Assembly: GCA_009780435.1 (NCBI GenBank)
Contig: WRAB01000001.1
Location: 1-64,000, forward strand
Length of the DNA: 64,000 bases
Origin: Oscillospiraceae bacterium
GTDB lineage: Bacteria > Bacillota > Clostridia > Oscillospirales > Oscillospiraceae
Direction: 5' to 3'
The position numbers were made by a program, and so were the translations under genes. Positions within the stretch are counted from its first letter, which is position 1; the number at the start of each line of letters is the position of its first letter. Below are positions 15,965 to 24,179 of this stretch, in pieces. The notes under the pieces were generated by a model. It was given only the letters and a program-made list of their open reading frames with translations, made no database searches and was not told where the DNA came from.

Positions 15965-17227
15965 TTATCTCTCGACCCCATACCGCACAACCCCATCACA
16001 AATCGTATACCGCACCCGGCCTCGTAGCATCATCCCGCCGAAGGGCGTATTGCGGGATTTGGAGTGAAAATTCTCCGGCTCTACAGTCCACGTCTCATGG
16101 GGGTCAAAGAGGGTGATATCCGCCGGGCTGCCGGGTTGGAGGGTGCCGTAGGGGAGGTTCAGAATTCGGGCGGGGTTGTAGCTCATTAGCCGGGCGATGG
16201 AGAGGAGATCCAGCTTGTCCGTGTGGTACAGGAAGGTCAGAGCGAGACCCAGGGCCGTCTCCAGGCCGATCATGCCGCTCTGGGCCTGGGGGATGGGCAC
16301 CATCTTGTCCTCCATGGCGTGGGGGGCGTGGTCTGTGACGATGGTGTCTAAAGTGCCGTCTATGAGGCCTGCGATAATGGCGTCCCGGTCTGCGGCGGTG
16401 CGCAGGGGCGGGTTGACCCGTGCCAGAGCGCCCAGTTCCAGGAGGGCGTCTTCCGTCAGGGTGAAATACTGGGGACAGGTCTCGGCGGTGACGGGGATCC
16501 CGTCGGCCTTGGCCCTGCGGATCAGCTCCACGGAACCGGCGGCGCTGATGTGGCAGAAGTGGAGGTGTGCGCCCGTATCCTGGGCCAAGAGAATATCCCG
16601 GGCCACCTGGATGACCTCGGCCACGGCGGGCCTGCCGGGGAGACCCAGCTTTTCGGCTACGATCCCCTCGTTGACACCGTGGTTTTGCACCATCTCCCGA
16701 TCCTCGCAGTGGTTCATAATAGGGAGATTGAGGTGTTTTGCTATCTGTAATGTGCGGCGGAGGAGTGTAGCGCTGTCTATGGGCTCGCCGTCATCGGACA
16801 GGGCCACGATTCCGGCGGATTTTAAGGCGGCAAAATCAGTCAGAGCTTGTCCGTTTTGACCGACGGTGACAGCGCCGATGGGAAAGACTCTGGCGTGGGC
16901 CGTCTTGGCCCGTTCATTCACGTAGGCGATGGTCTCTGGCGTGTCCAGGAGGGGGCGGGTGTTAGGCATACAGGCCACGGATGTGAAGCCACCGGCGGCG
17001 GCGGCCATTGTCCCGGTGTGGATGTCCTCCTTGTGGAGCATCCCCGGATCCCGCAGGTGGACGTGGAGATCGATGAGGCCGGGAAAGGCCGTAAGTCCCC
17101 GCCCGTCGATGACAGGGCCGTCCGTCTCGATTGGGCCGTGGGTGATTTCCCCCGCACGGATATAGAGATCGCCGATCTCATCCCGGTTGTCGGTGGGGTC
17201 GATGATGCGGACTTGCTTGATGACCAT
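15965..17227 (-). CDS. pyrC: Dihydroorotase
   Basis: A 420-residue type I dihydroorotase that cyclises carbamoyl-aspartate to dihydroorotate in pyrimidine synthesis. The metal-binding motif DLHVHLRDPG lies at about residues 52-61, MNHCED and HFCHIS give further metal histidines, and VTDHAPHA holds the catalytic aspartate. It leads a minus-strand set (pyrC, small membrane protein, YhcG, pyrF) behind a clear promoter. No attenuator-like PyrR hairpin is apparent in the short leader. Confidence 0.96.
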   Translation of the reverse strand: MVIKQVRIIDPTDNRDEIGDLYIRAGEITHGPIETDGPVIDGRGLTAFPGLIDLHVHLRDPGMLHKEDIHTGTMAAAAGGFTSVACMPNTRPLLDTPETIAYVNERAKTAHARVFPIGAVTVGQNGQALTDFAALKSAGIVALSDDGEPIDSATLLRRTLQIAKHLNLPIMNHCEDREMVQNHGVNEGIVAEKLGLPGRPAVAEVIQVARDILLAQDTGAHLHFCHISAAGSVELIRRAKADGIPVTAETCPQYFTLTEDALLELGALARVNPPLRTAADRDAIIAGLIDGTLDTIVTDHAPHAMEDKMVPIPQAQSGMIGLETALGLALTFLYHTDKLDLLSIARLMSYNPARILNLPYGTLQPGSPADITLFDPHETWTVEPENFHSKSRNTPFGGMMLRGRVRYTICDGVVRYGVER

Positions 17228-17301
17228 AAAATCCCTCCTGTGAATTTTGGATGTGTTTTTCCACGTCTTCGGCGGGGAAAACGCAGAAAATGCCTCTCTC
17301 C

Positions 17302-17330
17302 ATCATATCGCAAAGAGAAAAATTTGACAA
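17302..17330 (-). promoter_or_regulatory. Promoter of pyrC
   Basis: On the minus strand TTGTCA (17330-17325), 17-bp spacer, TATGAT (17307-17302), about 75 bp upstream of the pyrC start. Confidence 0.7.
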
Positions 17331-17388
17331 GCTGATTTCCGTTTTAAATGGACATACTATACGCAATCTGTGAAAAAGGGAGAAACCA

Positions 17389-17562
17389 ATGAATAAAATG
17401 GATTTGTGGAAAGGCATCGGCATTGGACTCGGGATTGTAGCCGGTTGTGGGCTTAAAATGTTCCTGTGTTCCCGGCGGCGGAAGTTAAACAAGAAGAAAC
17501 ATGACGCTGTCCGCGCCTTTGGGCAAGTGGTGGACAATGTGACCGAGATGTTTGGGTTTTAA
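17389..17562 (+). CDS. Small membrane protein (57 aa)
   Basis: A short ORF too small for usual cutoffs: ATG at 17389, preceded by AAGGGAG, with a stop at 17560-17562 and a terminator 30 bp later. The product has a glycine-rich hydrophobic segment (GIGIGLGIVAGCGLKMFL, residues 9-26) followed by a strongly basic stretch (SRRRKLNKKKH) and an amphipathic tail. It is probably a single-pass membrane protein with a cytosolic C-terminus. Function unknown. Confidence 0.65.
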   Translation: MNKMDLWKGIGIGLGIVAGCGLKMFLCSRRRKLNKKKHDAVRAFGQVVDNVTEMFGF

Positions 17563-17590
17563 GCGGTAGATATTCGACTATATGGTCTCC

Positions 17591-17625
17591 GGGCAGTTTC
17601 TTTTGGAAATTGCCCACATTTTTTT
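17591..17625 (+). terminator. Rho-independent terminator of the 57-aa gene
   Basis: GGGCAGTTTC (17591-17600) pairs with GGAAATTGCCC (17605-17615), loop TTTT, followed by a T-run at 17619-17625. Confidence 0.85.
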
Positions 17626-17636
17626 ACAAAATTTAA

Positions 17637-17665
17637 TTGTAATTAAGAAAAATTTAAGGTATGCT
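17637..17665 (+). promoter_or_regulatory. Promoter of the DUF212 gene
   Basis: TTGTAA (17637-17642), 17-bp spacer, TATGCT (17660-17665), 47 bp before the start at 17712. Confidence 0.55.
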
Positions 17666-17711
17666 AAGTACATAGCCGAACAAGCTTAAAATAGTCTGAA
17701 GGTGGCATGGG

Positions 17712-18161
17712 ATGCATACGTTGGTCGGAATTCTACATAATCCGTTTCTTATCTCGGCGGTGACGGCATGGCTGACGGCCCAGATCATCAAAACGATTTT
17801 ATACCTGCTCTATTTCAGAGAGTTTAATTTCGAGCGCATGTGGGGCTCCGGCGGGATGCCCAGCGCCCATTCGGCCACGGTGTGTGCGTTGGCCGTAGCC
17901 GCTGGACTGCACGATGGATTTGACGACTATCCCTTTGCCATCGCCACGGTTTTTGCCCTAGTGGTCATGTATGACGCCTGTGGTGTACGGCGCGCGGCGG
18001 GACAGCACGCCAAAATGCTAAATAAGTTGGAGGAGATTATCTTTTCTAAAGATTTTTCGCCGGAGGATCGGCTCAAAGAACTGATCGGTCATACCCCGTT
18101 GCAAGTGCTCGCTGGAGCCATGTTGGGCATTGTGATAGCCGTGGTTCTGTTTTTCATATAA
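17712..18161 (+). CDS. Divergent PAP2 family (DUF212) membrane protein
   Basis: A 149-residue protein of the DUF212/YuiD family, distant relatives of the acid phosphatase/vanadium-haloperoxidase fold. Recognisable are GGMPSAHSATVCALA (the conserved GxMPSxHxA segment) and the central MYDACGVRRAAGQHAKMLN motif. Four hydrophobic segments suggest an integral membrane protein. Biochemical function is not established for the family; phosphatase activity is inferred only. It stands alone between a terminator and the LRR-SLH gene. Confidence 0.88.
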   Translation: MHTLVGILHNPFLISAVTAWLTAQIIKTILYLLYFREFNFERMWGSGGMPSAHSATVCALAVAAGLHDGFDDYPFAIATVFALVVMYDACGVRRAAGQHAKMLNKLEEIIFSKDFSPEDRLKELIGHTPLQVLAGAMLGIVIAVVLFFI

Positions 18162-18208
18162 TACGTATAATATAAAAATTAGAAAGAACCAGAAAAGGAG
18201 ATTATAAC

Positions 18209-19834
18209 ATGAGATCAAAGAAAACGACCCGTATGATTAGCCTGTTCCTGTTGTGTTGTATGCTACTTGCCTTGGTGCCGATATATGCCCTGGCCGACGA
18301 AATGGATACTGCGCCTGCCGCGCCGATATCCAAAAAAGGAAGTCCTGTTACAACTACGTTGTTGCCGGCAGAAGAGGTCGCTTCTGATCTCGTGGCCCTG
18401 TCAGCACCGCCCAACACGATTGCCACCATTTTTCCGGATCCCGGATTGGCGCAGGCGGTGGCAGACGCCTTTCGACTACCCGTCGCCGCCCGGGTTACCC
18501 AGGCGGACTTGGACAGAGTGTTTGGGCTGGAGGCCTATGGGAGAGGAATCACGAATCTTGCGGGAACGCAATTTTTGAGATCCCTGCAAGCTTTGGATTT
18601 GAATCGAAATCAGATCAGCGACCTAGCCCCTCTGGCCGGATTGCAAAACTTAGAGATTTTGGCTTTAGATGACAACCAAATCAGCAATCTTCAGCCTCTT
18701 GCGGGCCTTGTCAACTTGGAGTGGCTGTGGCTGGATGACAATCAGATCAGCGACCTGTGGCCACTGGCCGGTCTCAATCCCCAATGGCTGACGTTGATGC
18801 ACAATCAAATAGAAAGCCTCGGCCCCCTTTCCGGAATGAATCGATTGCTCTCCCTGTGGTTGAATGACAATCGCATCAGCGACCTACAACCTCTGGCCGG
18901 TCTCACCCAGTTGGAAGGGCTGTGGCTGGACAGCAACCGGATTGTCGATTTGCGGCCCCTGGCGGGATTGGTCAACATATATACGCCCACAGCCGCAGAG
19001 GACTTCATGTTTGGTCTGTGGCTGGGGGAGCAACTGATTGCCAGGCCCATGGTGATGCAGACGAATCCGCTGGTGCTGGAAAATCCTCTGTTCCTGCCGG
19101 ATGGCGCCCGCATTGCACCGCTCCAGATCTCCAATAACGGCACATACGTAGCGCCGAACCTCCAGTGGACGGGGCTCCCTGCCAATACGTTGCAAGTTAC
19201 ATATATTTTTGCCGCAAGCGTCACCATCGGAACCGCCACGGATGCAATCTATGGCATGGTAGTACAGCCTTTGTCCGCCACGCCCTTTACCGATGTCAGT
19301 CGGGAGGATTGGTTCCATGACGCCGTGGTCTTTGTGTACAATCGCGGCATCATGCAGGGGGCATCGGCCACCATTTTTGATCCGGAGTATGTTCTCACCC
19401 GCGCCATGGTGGCGACGGTGCTCTACCGCATGGCGGGTGAACCCGCTGTGACCGGCCAGCCTACATTTGCAGACGTGCCGGCGGATGAGTGGTTCAGCAA
19501 TGCGATTGTATGGGCCCATAGCCGGGGGATTGTAACGGGGAGGACCCAGGAGATATTTGCCCCTGCAGATCCCATTACACGACAGGAAGTTGCAGTCATG
19601 CTACACCGCTACGCCCAGGCCATGGGACAAAATGTATTCGTGCCGATTGGGGTTCAACTGGGTCAGTTTACGGACAGAGATGAGATCGGCAATTGGGCGT
19701 GGGAGGCCATGCGCTGGAGTGTGCACAACGAGATCATCACCGGCTCGACGCCCACCACGCTGCGACCTCTGGGTGAGGCAGACCGCGCCGAGTGCGCCAC
19801 GATTCTGATGCGCTATATCCAGAGATTTGGATAA
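18209..19834 (+). CDS. Leucine-rich repeat surface protein with three C-terminal SLH domains
   Basis: A 541-residue secreted protein. A signal peptide spans about residues 1-30 (LFLLCCMLLALVPIYALA). Residues ~125-265 form about six 22-residue leucine-rich repeats of the internalin type (LxxLxLxxNQISDLxPLAG). A linker follows, then three SLH repeats at about 365-540 (FTDVSREDWFHDAV, FADVPADEWFSNAI, and FTDRDEIGNWAWEA). LRRs of this type bind proteins, while SLH repeats hold the protein on the cell wall, so an adhesin-like role is plausible. Ribosome site AAAAGGAGA. A hairpin follows, facing dpaB. Confidence 0.9.
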   Translation: MRSKKTTRMISLFLLCCMLLALVPIYALADEMDTAPAAPISKKGSPVTTTLLPAEEVASDLVALSAPPNTIATIFPDPGLAQAVADAFRLPVAARVTQADLDRVFGLEAYGRGITNLAGTQFLRSLQALDLNRNQISDLAPLAGLQNLEILALDDNQISNLQPLAGLVNLEWLWLDDNQISDLWPLAGLNPQWLTLMHNQIESLGPLSGMNRLLSLWLNDNRISDLQPLAGLTQLEGLWLDSNRIVDLRPLAGLVNIYTPTAAEDFMFGLWLGEQLIARPMVMQTNPLVLENPLFLPDGARIAPLQISNNGTYVAPNLQWTGLPANTLQVTYIFAASVTIGTATDAIYGMVVQPLSATPFTDVSREDWFHDAVVFVYNRGIMQGASATIFDPEYVLTRAMVATVLYRMAGEPAVTGQPTFADVPADEWFSNAIVWAHSRGIVTGRTQEIFAPADPITRQEVAVMLHRYAQAMGQNVFVPIGVQLGQFTDRDEIGNWAWEAMRWSVHNEIITGSTPTTLRPLGEADRAECATILMRYIQRFG

Positions 19835-19853
19835 GCAATATTCTATAAATTCT

Positions 19854-19885
19854 TGCAGGGCGTAGCGGTGTCGCTACGCCCTGCA
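19854..19885. terminator. Hairpin between convergent LRR-SLH and dpaB genes
   Basis: TGCAGGGCGTAGC (19854-19866) pairs perfectly with GCTACGCCCTGCA (19873-19885), loop GGTGTC. There is no T-tract, but its position between converging genes suggests a bidirectional terminator. Confidence 0.6.
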
Positions 19886-19893
19886 ACTGCATA

Positions 19894-20463
19894 TCAGCAC
19901 AATAACGGTTGCAACTGCCGCCCGACCAAGGCGGCCTCCGCCGTCTCGCTGATCCGGGAGAAATCCGCCACCAGGGAATTTGGCTTCGCCACCGGGTCAT
20001 CCTGGGTGAAGGGGACGAAATAGTAGTACTTCCGGCCCAATAAGACACCGATGTTGGCGCCGTTTGCGGACAGGCCGTCATTGGTAGAGAGGGCCAGTAC
20101 CACGGGGCGGCTATTGCGCAGATGGGCCTTACAGGCCATGGTGACCGTGGTATCGGTCACCCCTGCCGCCAGTTTGGCCAGGGTATTGCCCGTGCAGGGC
20201 GCTACGACGATCACATCGAATAGGCCACGGGGGCCGATGGGTTCGGCGGCGGAGATGGTGGTGATGGCCTCGTTCCCTGTGATGGCCTCGATCTCCCGAT
20301 GAAAGGTAGCGGCCTGCCAGAACCGGGTGTCGGTCCGAGTGGTGGCTTCGGATAAGATGGGTGTGACGTGGTATGTATGGCAGAGGGGTTTTATTTCTTC
20401 CAGGATTCTGGAAAATGTACAGAAGGAGCCGCATACGGCAAGCCCCATCATTTGTTTTGGCAT
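19894..20463 (-). CDS. dpaB: Dipicolinate synthase subunit B
   Basis: A 189-residue flavoprotein-fold subunit (SpoVFB). With DpaA it makes dipicolinic acid in the mother cell, needed for spore heat resistance. Features are the N-terminal GLAVCGSFCTFSR and the flavoprotein segment DVIVVAPCTGNTLAKLAAGVTDT with VVLALSTNDGLSANGANIG. I chose ATG 20463, overlapping dpaA by 16 bp; the longer open frame upstream is out of frame with dpaA and is a shadow. Regulation by a mother-cell sigma factor is expected from the family, but I could not identify a convincing sigma-K promoter. Confidence 0.93.
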   Translation of the reverse strand: MPKQMMGLAVCGSFCTFSRILEEIKPLCHTYHVTPILSEATTRTDTRFWQAATFHREIEAITGNEAITTISAAEPIGPRGLFDVIVVAPCTGNTLAKLAAGVTDTTVTMACKAHLRNSRPVVLALSTNDGLSANGANIGVLLGRKYYYFVPFTQDDPVAKPNSLVADFSRISETAEAALVGRQLQPLLC

Positions 20464-21335
20464 TGGCCTTGCTCCTGTTCTTGTAAAATGTTGTAGATGG
20501 TGTCCCGCAGGACCATGGCGGAGGTCACGGGGGCGACCTTCCCCGGCAGGCTCAGCGCCCAGACGGTTTTTATGCCGATCCGTTCCGCCGCCTCGAAGTC
20601 CACGCCGCCGGGTCTGGAGCTCAAATCGATGCAGAGGGTGTCTGAATCCAGCCGGCAGAGTTGATCCAGACCTAAGATAAGGCGGGGGATGGTGTTGAAA
20701 AGGATATCCACGCCGCCTAAGTGCTGATCTAGGGCGTGGGTGTGAATGCTCTCGTAGCCATAGGCTCGGATCCAGGCCAAATCCGCCCAGGTGCGGGCCG
20801 ATACGGTGACGTGAGTCCCCAGGGAGCGGAGCCGATGGGCCAACACCTTGCCGATCCGCCCGAAGCCCAGGATCAGACAGCGGCTGCCCCACAGGGTGAT
20901 AGGGGTCTCCTCCATGGCGATCTGGATCGCCCCCTCGGCGGTGGTCACGGCGTTGGCGATGACCAGTTCCTCCCGGATGTAATAGTCCAGGAGTGGAATT
21001 TGATATGTACACGCCTGTTCGTGGATTTCCTCGTTAATCAGACCGCCCAGGGCGAGCTGATCTTGATCCAGGGCGGAGAACACATCCTCCGTGGTCATGG
21101 AGATTGCGCTCAACGGCGTATTGATGACTGTGTGCTTTCGTGTAATGGGCAGGGGAAGGATTACACAGTCTGTACCCTGTACTGCGGCATCCAGTGACGG
21201 TGCTTGGCACACCCTCGCCGGGGCGCTCTCCTCTAGGGCGAAGACGGAGACCCGATGCCCGTCGGCGGCTAAGAGTTCCGCCAACTTCGCCTGCCGCATA
21301 TCCCCGCCGATGACCGCAAAGTTCAGATGATCCAT
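20448..21335 (-). CDS. dpaA: Dipicolinate synthase subunit A
   Basis: A 295-residue Rossmann-fold protein (SpoVFA). It begins NFAVIGGDMRQAKLAELL, and a second nucleotide-binding segment WGSRCLILGFGRIGKVLAHRL lies near residue 155, as in this family of NAD(P)-dependent synthases. It forms dipicolinate from the lysine-pathway intermediate together with DpaB, with which it overlaps. In Bacillus this pair sits beside asd/dapA; here it is flanked by surface-protein genes. The presence of both subunits is the main evidence for an endospore former. Confidence 0.93.
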   Translation of the reverse strand: MDHLNFAVIGGDMRQAKLAELLAADGHRVSVFALEESAPARVCQAPSLDAAVQGTDCVILPLPITRKHTVINTPLSAISMTTEDVFSALDQDQLALGGLINEEIHEQACTYQIPLLDYYIREELVIANAVTTAEGAIQIAMEETPITLWGSRCLILGFGRIGKVLAHRLRSLGTHVTVSARTWADLAWIRAYGYESIHTHALDQHLGGVDILFNTIPRLILGLDQLCRLDSDTLCIDLSSRPGGVDFEAAERIGIKTVWALSLPGKVAPVTSAMVLRDTIYNILQEQEQGQCQNK

Positions 21336-21422
21336 AGGTGATGGCCTCCCGGATTGGTATGATCGTGCAATCCAGTCTATTCCGGAGTGAGTGCAGGGGT
21401 GCGGGGCCTCATAAACTTCTGG

Positions 21423-21452
21423 TTGAAATCGCTTTGCGACGTATGATACAAT
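21423..21452 (+). promoter_or_regulatory. Promoter of the SLH-CAP gene
   Basis: TTGAAA (21423-21428), 18-bp spacer, TACAAT (21447-21452), about 55 bp before the chosen start. Confidence 0.55.
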
Positions 21453-21508
21453 AAAAAAAGTGAAATTTGGTGGCGGTTACAAAAAATATGAACAAAGGGA
21501 GTGGCACA

Positions 21509-23434
21509 ATGAAACGAGTTTTGTGTATCTGTTTGGTGATTTTAATGTTATTTGGTGCGATTTCGCCTGCGGCGTTTGCGCTACAGGGTGAGGTGTCTAT
21601 AGAGCCTCTGGAGACTCGCACAACCCCTTCCGCAAATCTCCCATTTACGGATATCTCCACGACCTATTGGTTCTACTCATACGTTCGCAACGTATTCCAA
21701 CACAACATTATGACGGGACCCACGGCCACGACATTTGCGCCGAATGAAGACTTTACCCGTGCCATGGTTGTAGCGACACTGTATCGCATGGTACACGGCG
21801 GTTCGGCCCGCGAGATTCCCTATCTCCACAACCGTCCCGTGTTCAGTGATGTGGGCGTCAATATATGGTATTCCCCCTATGTCGTATGGGCCTATGACAA
21901 TGGGATCGTAGGAGGCGTCGGCAACAACCGCTTTGCGCCGAATGAGAGTGTGACCCGTGAAGCCTTTGCCGTCATGTTACACCGGTTCGCCGGGGCTGTG
22001 GGGTACGATACAGCGGTGCGGCAAGGATCCCAGTGGAACAGCTTTACAGACCGCCACCAGATTAGTACGTGGGCCGGCGCGAGAGAGGCTTTGATCTGGG
22101 CAAACTACCACGGAATGATCAATGGCAGACCGCCCGCGAGTATCGCTCCAGGCGGAACCACGCTGCGGGCCGAAGCTGCGGCGATTCTCATGCGTTTTAT
22201 ACGAACCTTTGAGTCGCAGATACCGGAAGTGCGGTACGAGATTCATCTCAACATAACTGGAACCTACACGTTCCCCGCGGCGACAGTGGGGTATGACGCC
22301 CAGTCGGCTCGTGGTGTAATCGTGACGAATACGGGTAACCAGCCCACGGGGAATCTGACGGTTGCGTTGAACGGCGCGAGCCCGGACAGTTTCCAACTTG
22401 ATACGACATGGCTTTCAAGCATCGAAGCGGGTGGGACGGAGATGTTTACCGTAGCGCCCCGCACCGGTTTGGCAGTTGGGACGTATGCGGCTACTGTCAC
22501 AGTATCGGGTGCCAATGTGGCGGCGCAGTCGTTTGTTGTGCGTTTCACGGTGGATGCACCGCCACAGACGTTTGGCATCAGCCTCAATACAGCCGGTACG
22601 CACACGTTCCCAGCGGTGGTGATACCGTATACGAGTCTCTCAAATCGTAGTGTAGTCGTGACGAATACGGGCAATCAGCCCACGGGGAATCTGACGGTTG
22701 GGTTGAGCGGCGCAAATCCGGGCAGTTTCTATTTGGGTGCGACGGCCCTTACGAGTATCGCAGTGGGTGGGACGAGCATTTTCAACGTGCGACCCCAATG
22801 GGCGCTCCCGGCCGGGACGCATACGGCGACGATTACGGTATCGGGTGACAATGTGGCGGCACAGTCGTTTGTTGTGAGTTTCACGGTGAATCCTTCACCA
22901 CATGCTGATCATGCATCCAACCTTCCCAGATCACAATTTACGCTGCCGAATCGACGGGCCACAGAGGTTGAACGGCAGGCGTGGATCAATGAATACCGTG
23001 CATTGGGGCACCCGCTATTCTCCTTAGAAGTTGTGCGGCTCATCAATATAATCCGGGCAGAACACGGTTTGAGTCAGGTGCAAATTGATGATACCCTTAT
23101 GATGGCCGCCCGTTATTACGCACAGATCATGGCCAATTTGAATACCCCTCTGGGGCATAATCGGGGACCTTATGCAACTGATCCCAATGCAACCCACGGG
23201 GCCTCCCGCAATGTTGCCGAGGCATTTGGGGGTCGTCTTAGATGGAATGCCGGGAACGGCGCCGCCGGACAGTGGACCGCCCAGGAACTGGTGAATGGGT
23301 GGATGAACTCACCGGGTCACAGAGCGTACATTCTGTCTCCAGAACATCGGTTTATTGGCACAGGCTCTTACTTAGGCGGCCCACATGCTGTGTTCCATTA
23401 TATGTTTTTGAGCGATCAGGCAAGTGTGAGATAA
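21509..23434 (+). CDS. Secreted SLH protein with tandem Ig-like repeats and CAP domain
   Basis: A 641-residue surface protein. After a signal peptide (MKRVLCICLVILMLFGAISPAAFA) come three SLH repeats (about residues 40-235: FTDISTTYWFYSYV, FSDVGVNIWYSPYV, FTDRHQISTWAGAR). Two ~105-residue tandem repeats follow (VTNTGNQPTGNLTV appears in both, about 250-460). The C-terminal CAP/SCP domain (about 500-641) shows MMAARYYAQIMANLNTPLGH and WMNSPGHRAYIL. Bacterial CAP proteins are found at cell surfaces and in spores, mostly of unknown activity. ATG 21509 is chosen because AAAGGGAG precedes it. The two repeats are near identical in DNA, which could allow recombination. Confidence 0.9.
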   Translation: MKRVLCICLVILMLFGAISPAAFALQGEVSIEPLETRTTPSANLPFTDISTTYWFYSYVRNVFQHNIMTGPTATTFAPNEDFTRAMVVATLYRMVHGGSAREIPYLHNRPVFSDVGVNIWYSPYVVWAYDNGIVGGVGNNRFAPNESVTREAFAVMLHRFAGAVGYDTAVRQGSQWNSFTDRHQISTWAGAREALIWANYHGMINGRPPASIAPGGTTLRAEAAAILMRFIRTFESQIPEVRYEIHLNITGTYTFPAATVGYDAQSARGVIVTNTGNQPTGNLTVALNGASPDSFQLDTTWLSSIEAGGTEMFTVAPRTGLAVGTYAATVTVSGANVAAQSFVVRFTVDAPPQTFGISLNTAGTHTFPAVVIPYTSLSNRSVVVTNTGNQPTGNLTVGLSGANPGSFYLGATALTSIAVGGTSIFNVRPQWALPAGTHTATITVSGDNVAAQSFVVSFTVNPSPHADHASNLPRSQFTLPNRRATEVERQAWINEYRALGHPLFSLEVVRLINIIRAEHGLSQVQIDDTLMMAARYYAQIMANLNTPLGHNRGPYATDPNATHGASRNVAEAFGGRLRWNAGNGAAGQWTAQELVNGWMNSPGHRAYILSPEHRFIGTGSYLGGPHAVFHYMFLSDQASVR

Positions 23435-23470
23435 ATAATTTTCTCTTAAAAGCTGTTATCCATACAAAGG

Positions 23471-23502
23471 GCCGGTGCAATGAAAGTCTGCACCGGCTTT
23501 TT
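23471..23502 (+). terminator. Rho-independent terminator of the SLH-CAP gene
   Basis: GCCGGTGCA (23471-23479) pairs with TGCACCGGC (23489-23497) and is followed by TTTTT. Confidence 0.9.
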
Positions 23503-23550
23503 GTCATATAAAAAAATAGGCGCTCTCTGTTCCCTCCGTCAGATCGGGCA

Positions 23551-23579
23551 TTGTAATCCGCTCCCATTTCCTGTATACT
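23551..23579 (+). promoter_or_regulatory. Promoter of isochorismatase-yifB-thiI
   Basis: TTGTAA (23551-23556), 17-bp spacer, TATACT (23574-23579), 36 bp before the start at 23615. Confidence 0.7.
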
Positions 23580-23614
23580 GGACAAAACATATACGGATAA
23601 GGAGAGACGGGCCT

Positions 23615-24166
23615 ATGCGAATCAAAAAAGAGACCACCGCCGCGCTGTTTGTCGATCTCCAGGAGCGGTTGATCCCTGTGATCGATCAAGGGGATGAGGT
23701 CGTCCGGCGCAGTGTGATCTTATTGGAGGGGCTGAACGTCCTGGGCGTCCCCTCTGTCTTTTTGCGCCAGTACTCTAAGGGGTTAGGAGACATTGTCCCG
23801 GAACTCCGAGACGTGGCGGGGGACTACACGCCCTTTGATAAACTGGCCTACAGCGCCATGCAGGACGAGGCAATCGCCGTCGAGTTTCAGCGGATGAAAG
23901 ATGGGGGGATCACCACGGTTCTGGTCTGCGGCGTGGAGAGCCACGTCTGCGTGCTCCAGAGCTGTATTGATCTCGTCGCCGCCGGACTCCAGCCCGTGCT
24001 GGTGGCGGACTGTGCGGGGTCACGCAACGCCTATGATAAAAAAATCGGCCTGAAGCGGGCTGTACAGGAGGGGGTACTGCTCACGACTGCGGAGGCGATC
24101 TTATTCGAGCTCTGTGTCGTGGCGGGAACCGAGGAATTTAAGGCCATATCCAAGCTAGTCAAATAG
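23615..24166 (+). CDS. Isochorismatase-family cysteine hydrolase
   Basis: A 183-residue hydrolase of the isochorismatase/nicotinamidase fold (YcaC-like group). The catalytic triad is visible: Asp in ALFVDLQERL, Lys in FDKLAYSAM and Cys in GVESHVCVLQS. The physiological substrate is unknown for this subgroup. I chose ATG 23615, which follows AAGGAGAG at good spacing; the open frame upstream runs through the terminator. The gene is first in a plus-strand set with yifB and thiI, spaced by 13 and 11 bp. Confidence 0.88.
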   Translation: MRIKKETTAALFVDLQERLIPVIDQGDEVVRRSVILLEGLNVLGVPSVFLRQYSKGLGDIVPELRDVAGDYTPFDKLAYSAMQDEAIAVEFQRMKDGGITTVLVCGVESHVCVLQSCIDLVAAGLQPVLVADCAGSRNAYDKKIGLKRAVQEGVLLTTAEAILFELCVVAGTEEFKAISKLVK

Positions 24167-24179
24167 ACGGGAGCGGACG

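Noticed and set aside
20464..21012. N-terminal extension of dpaB into the dpaA region
   Set aside because: This part is out of frame with dpaA and has no homology; dpaB starts at 20463.
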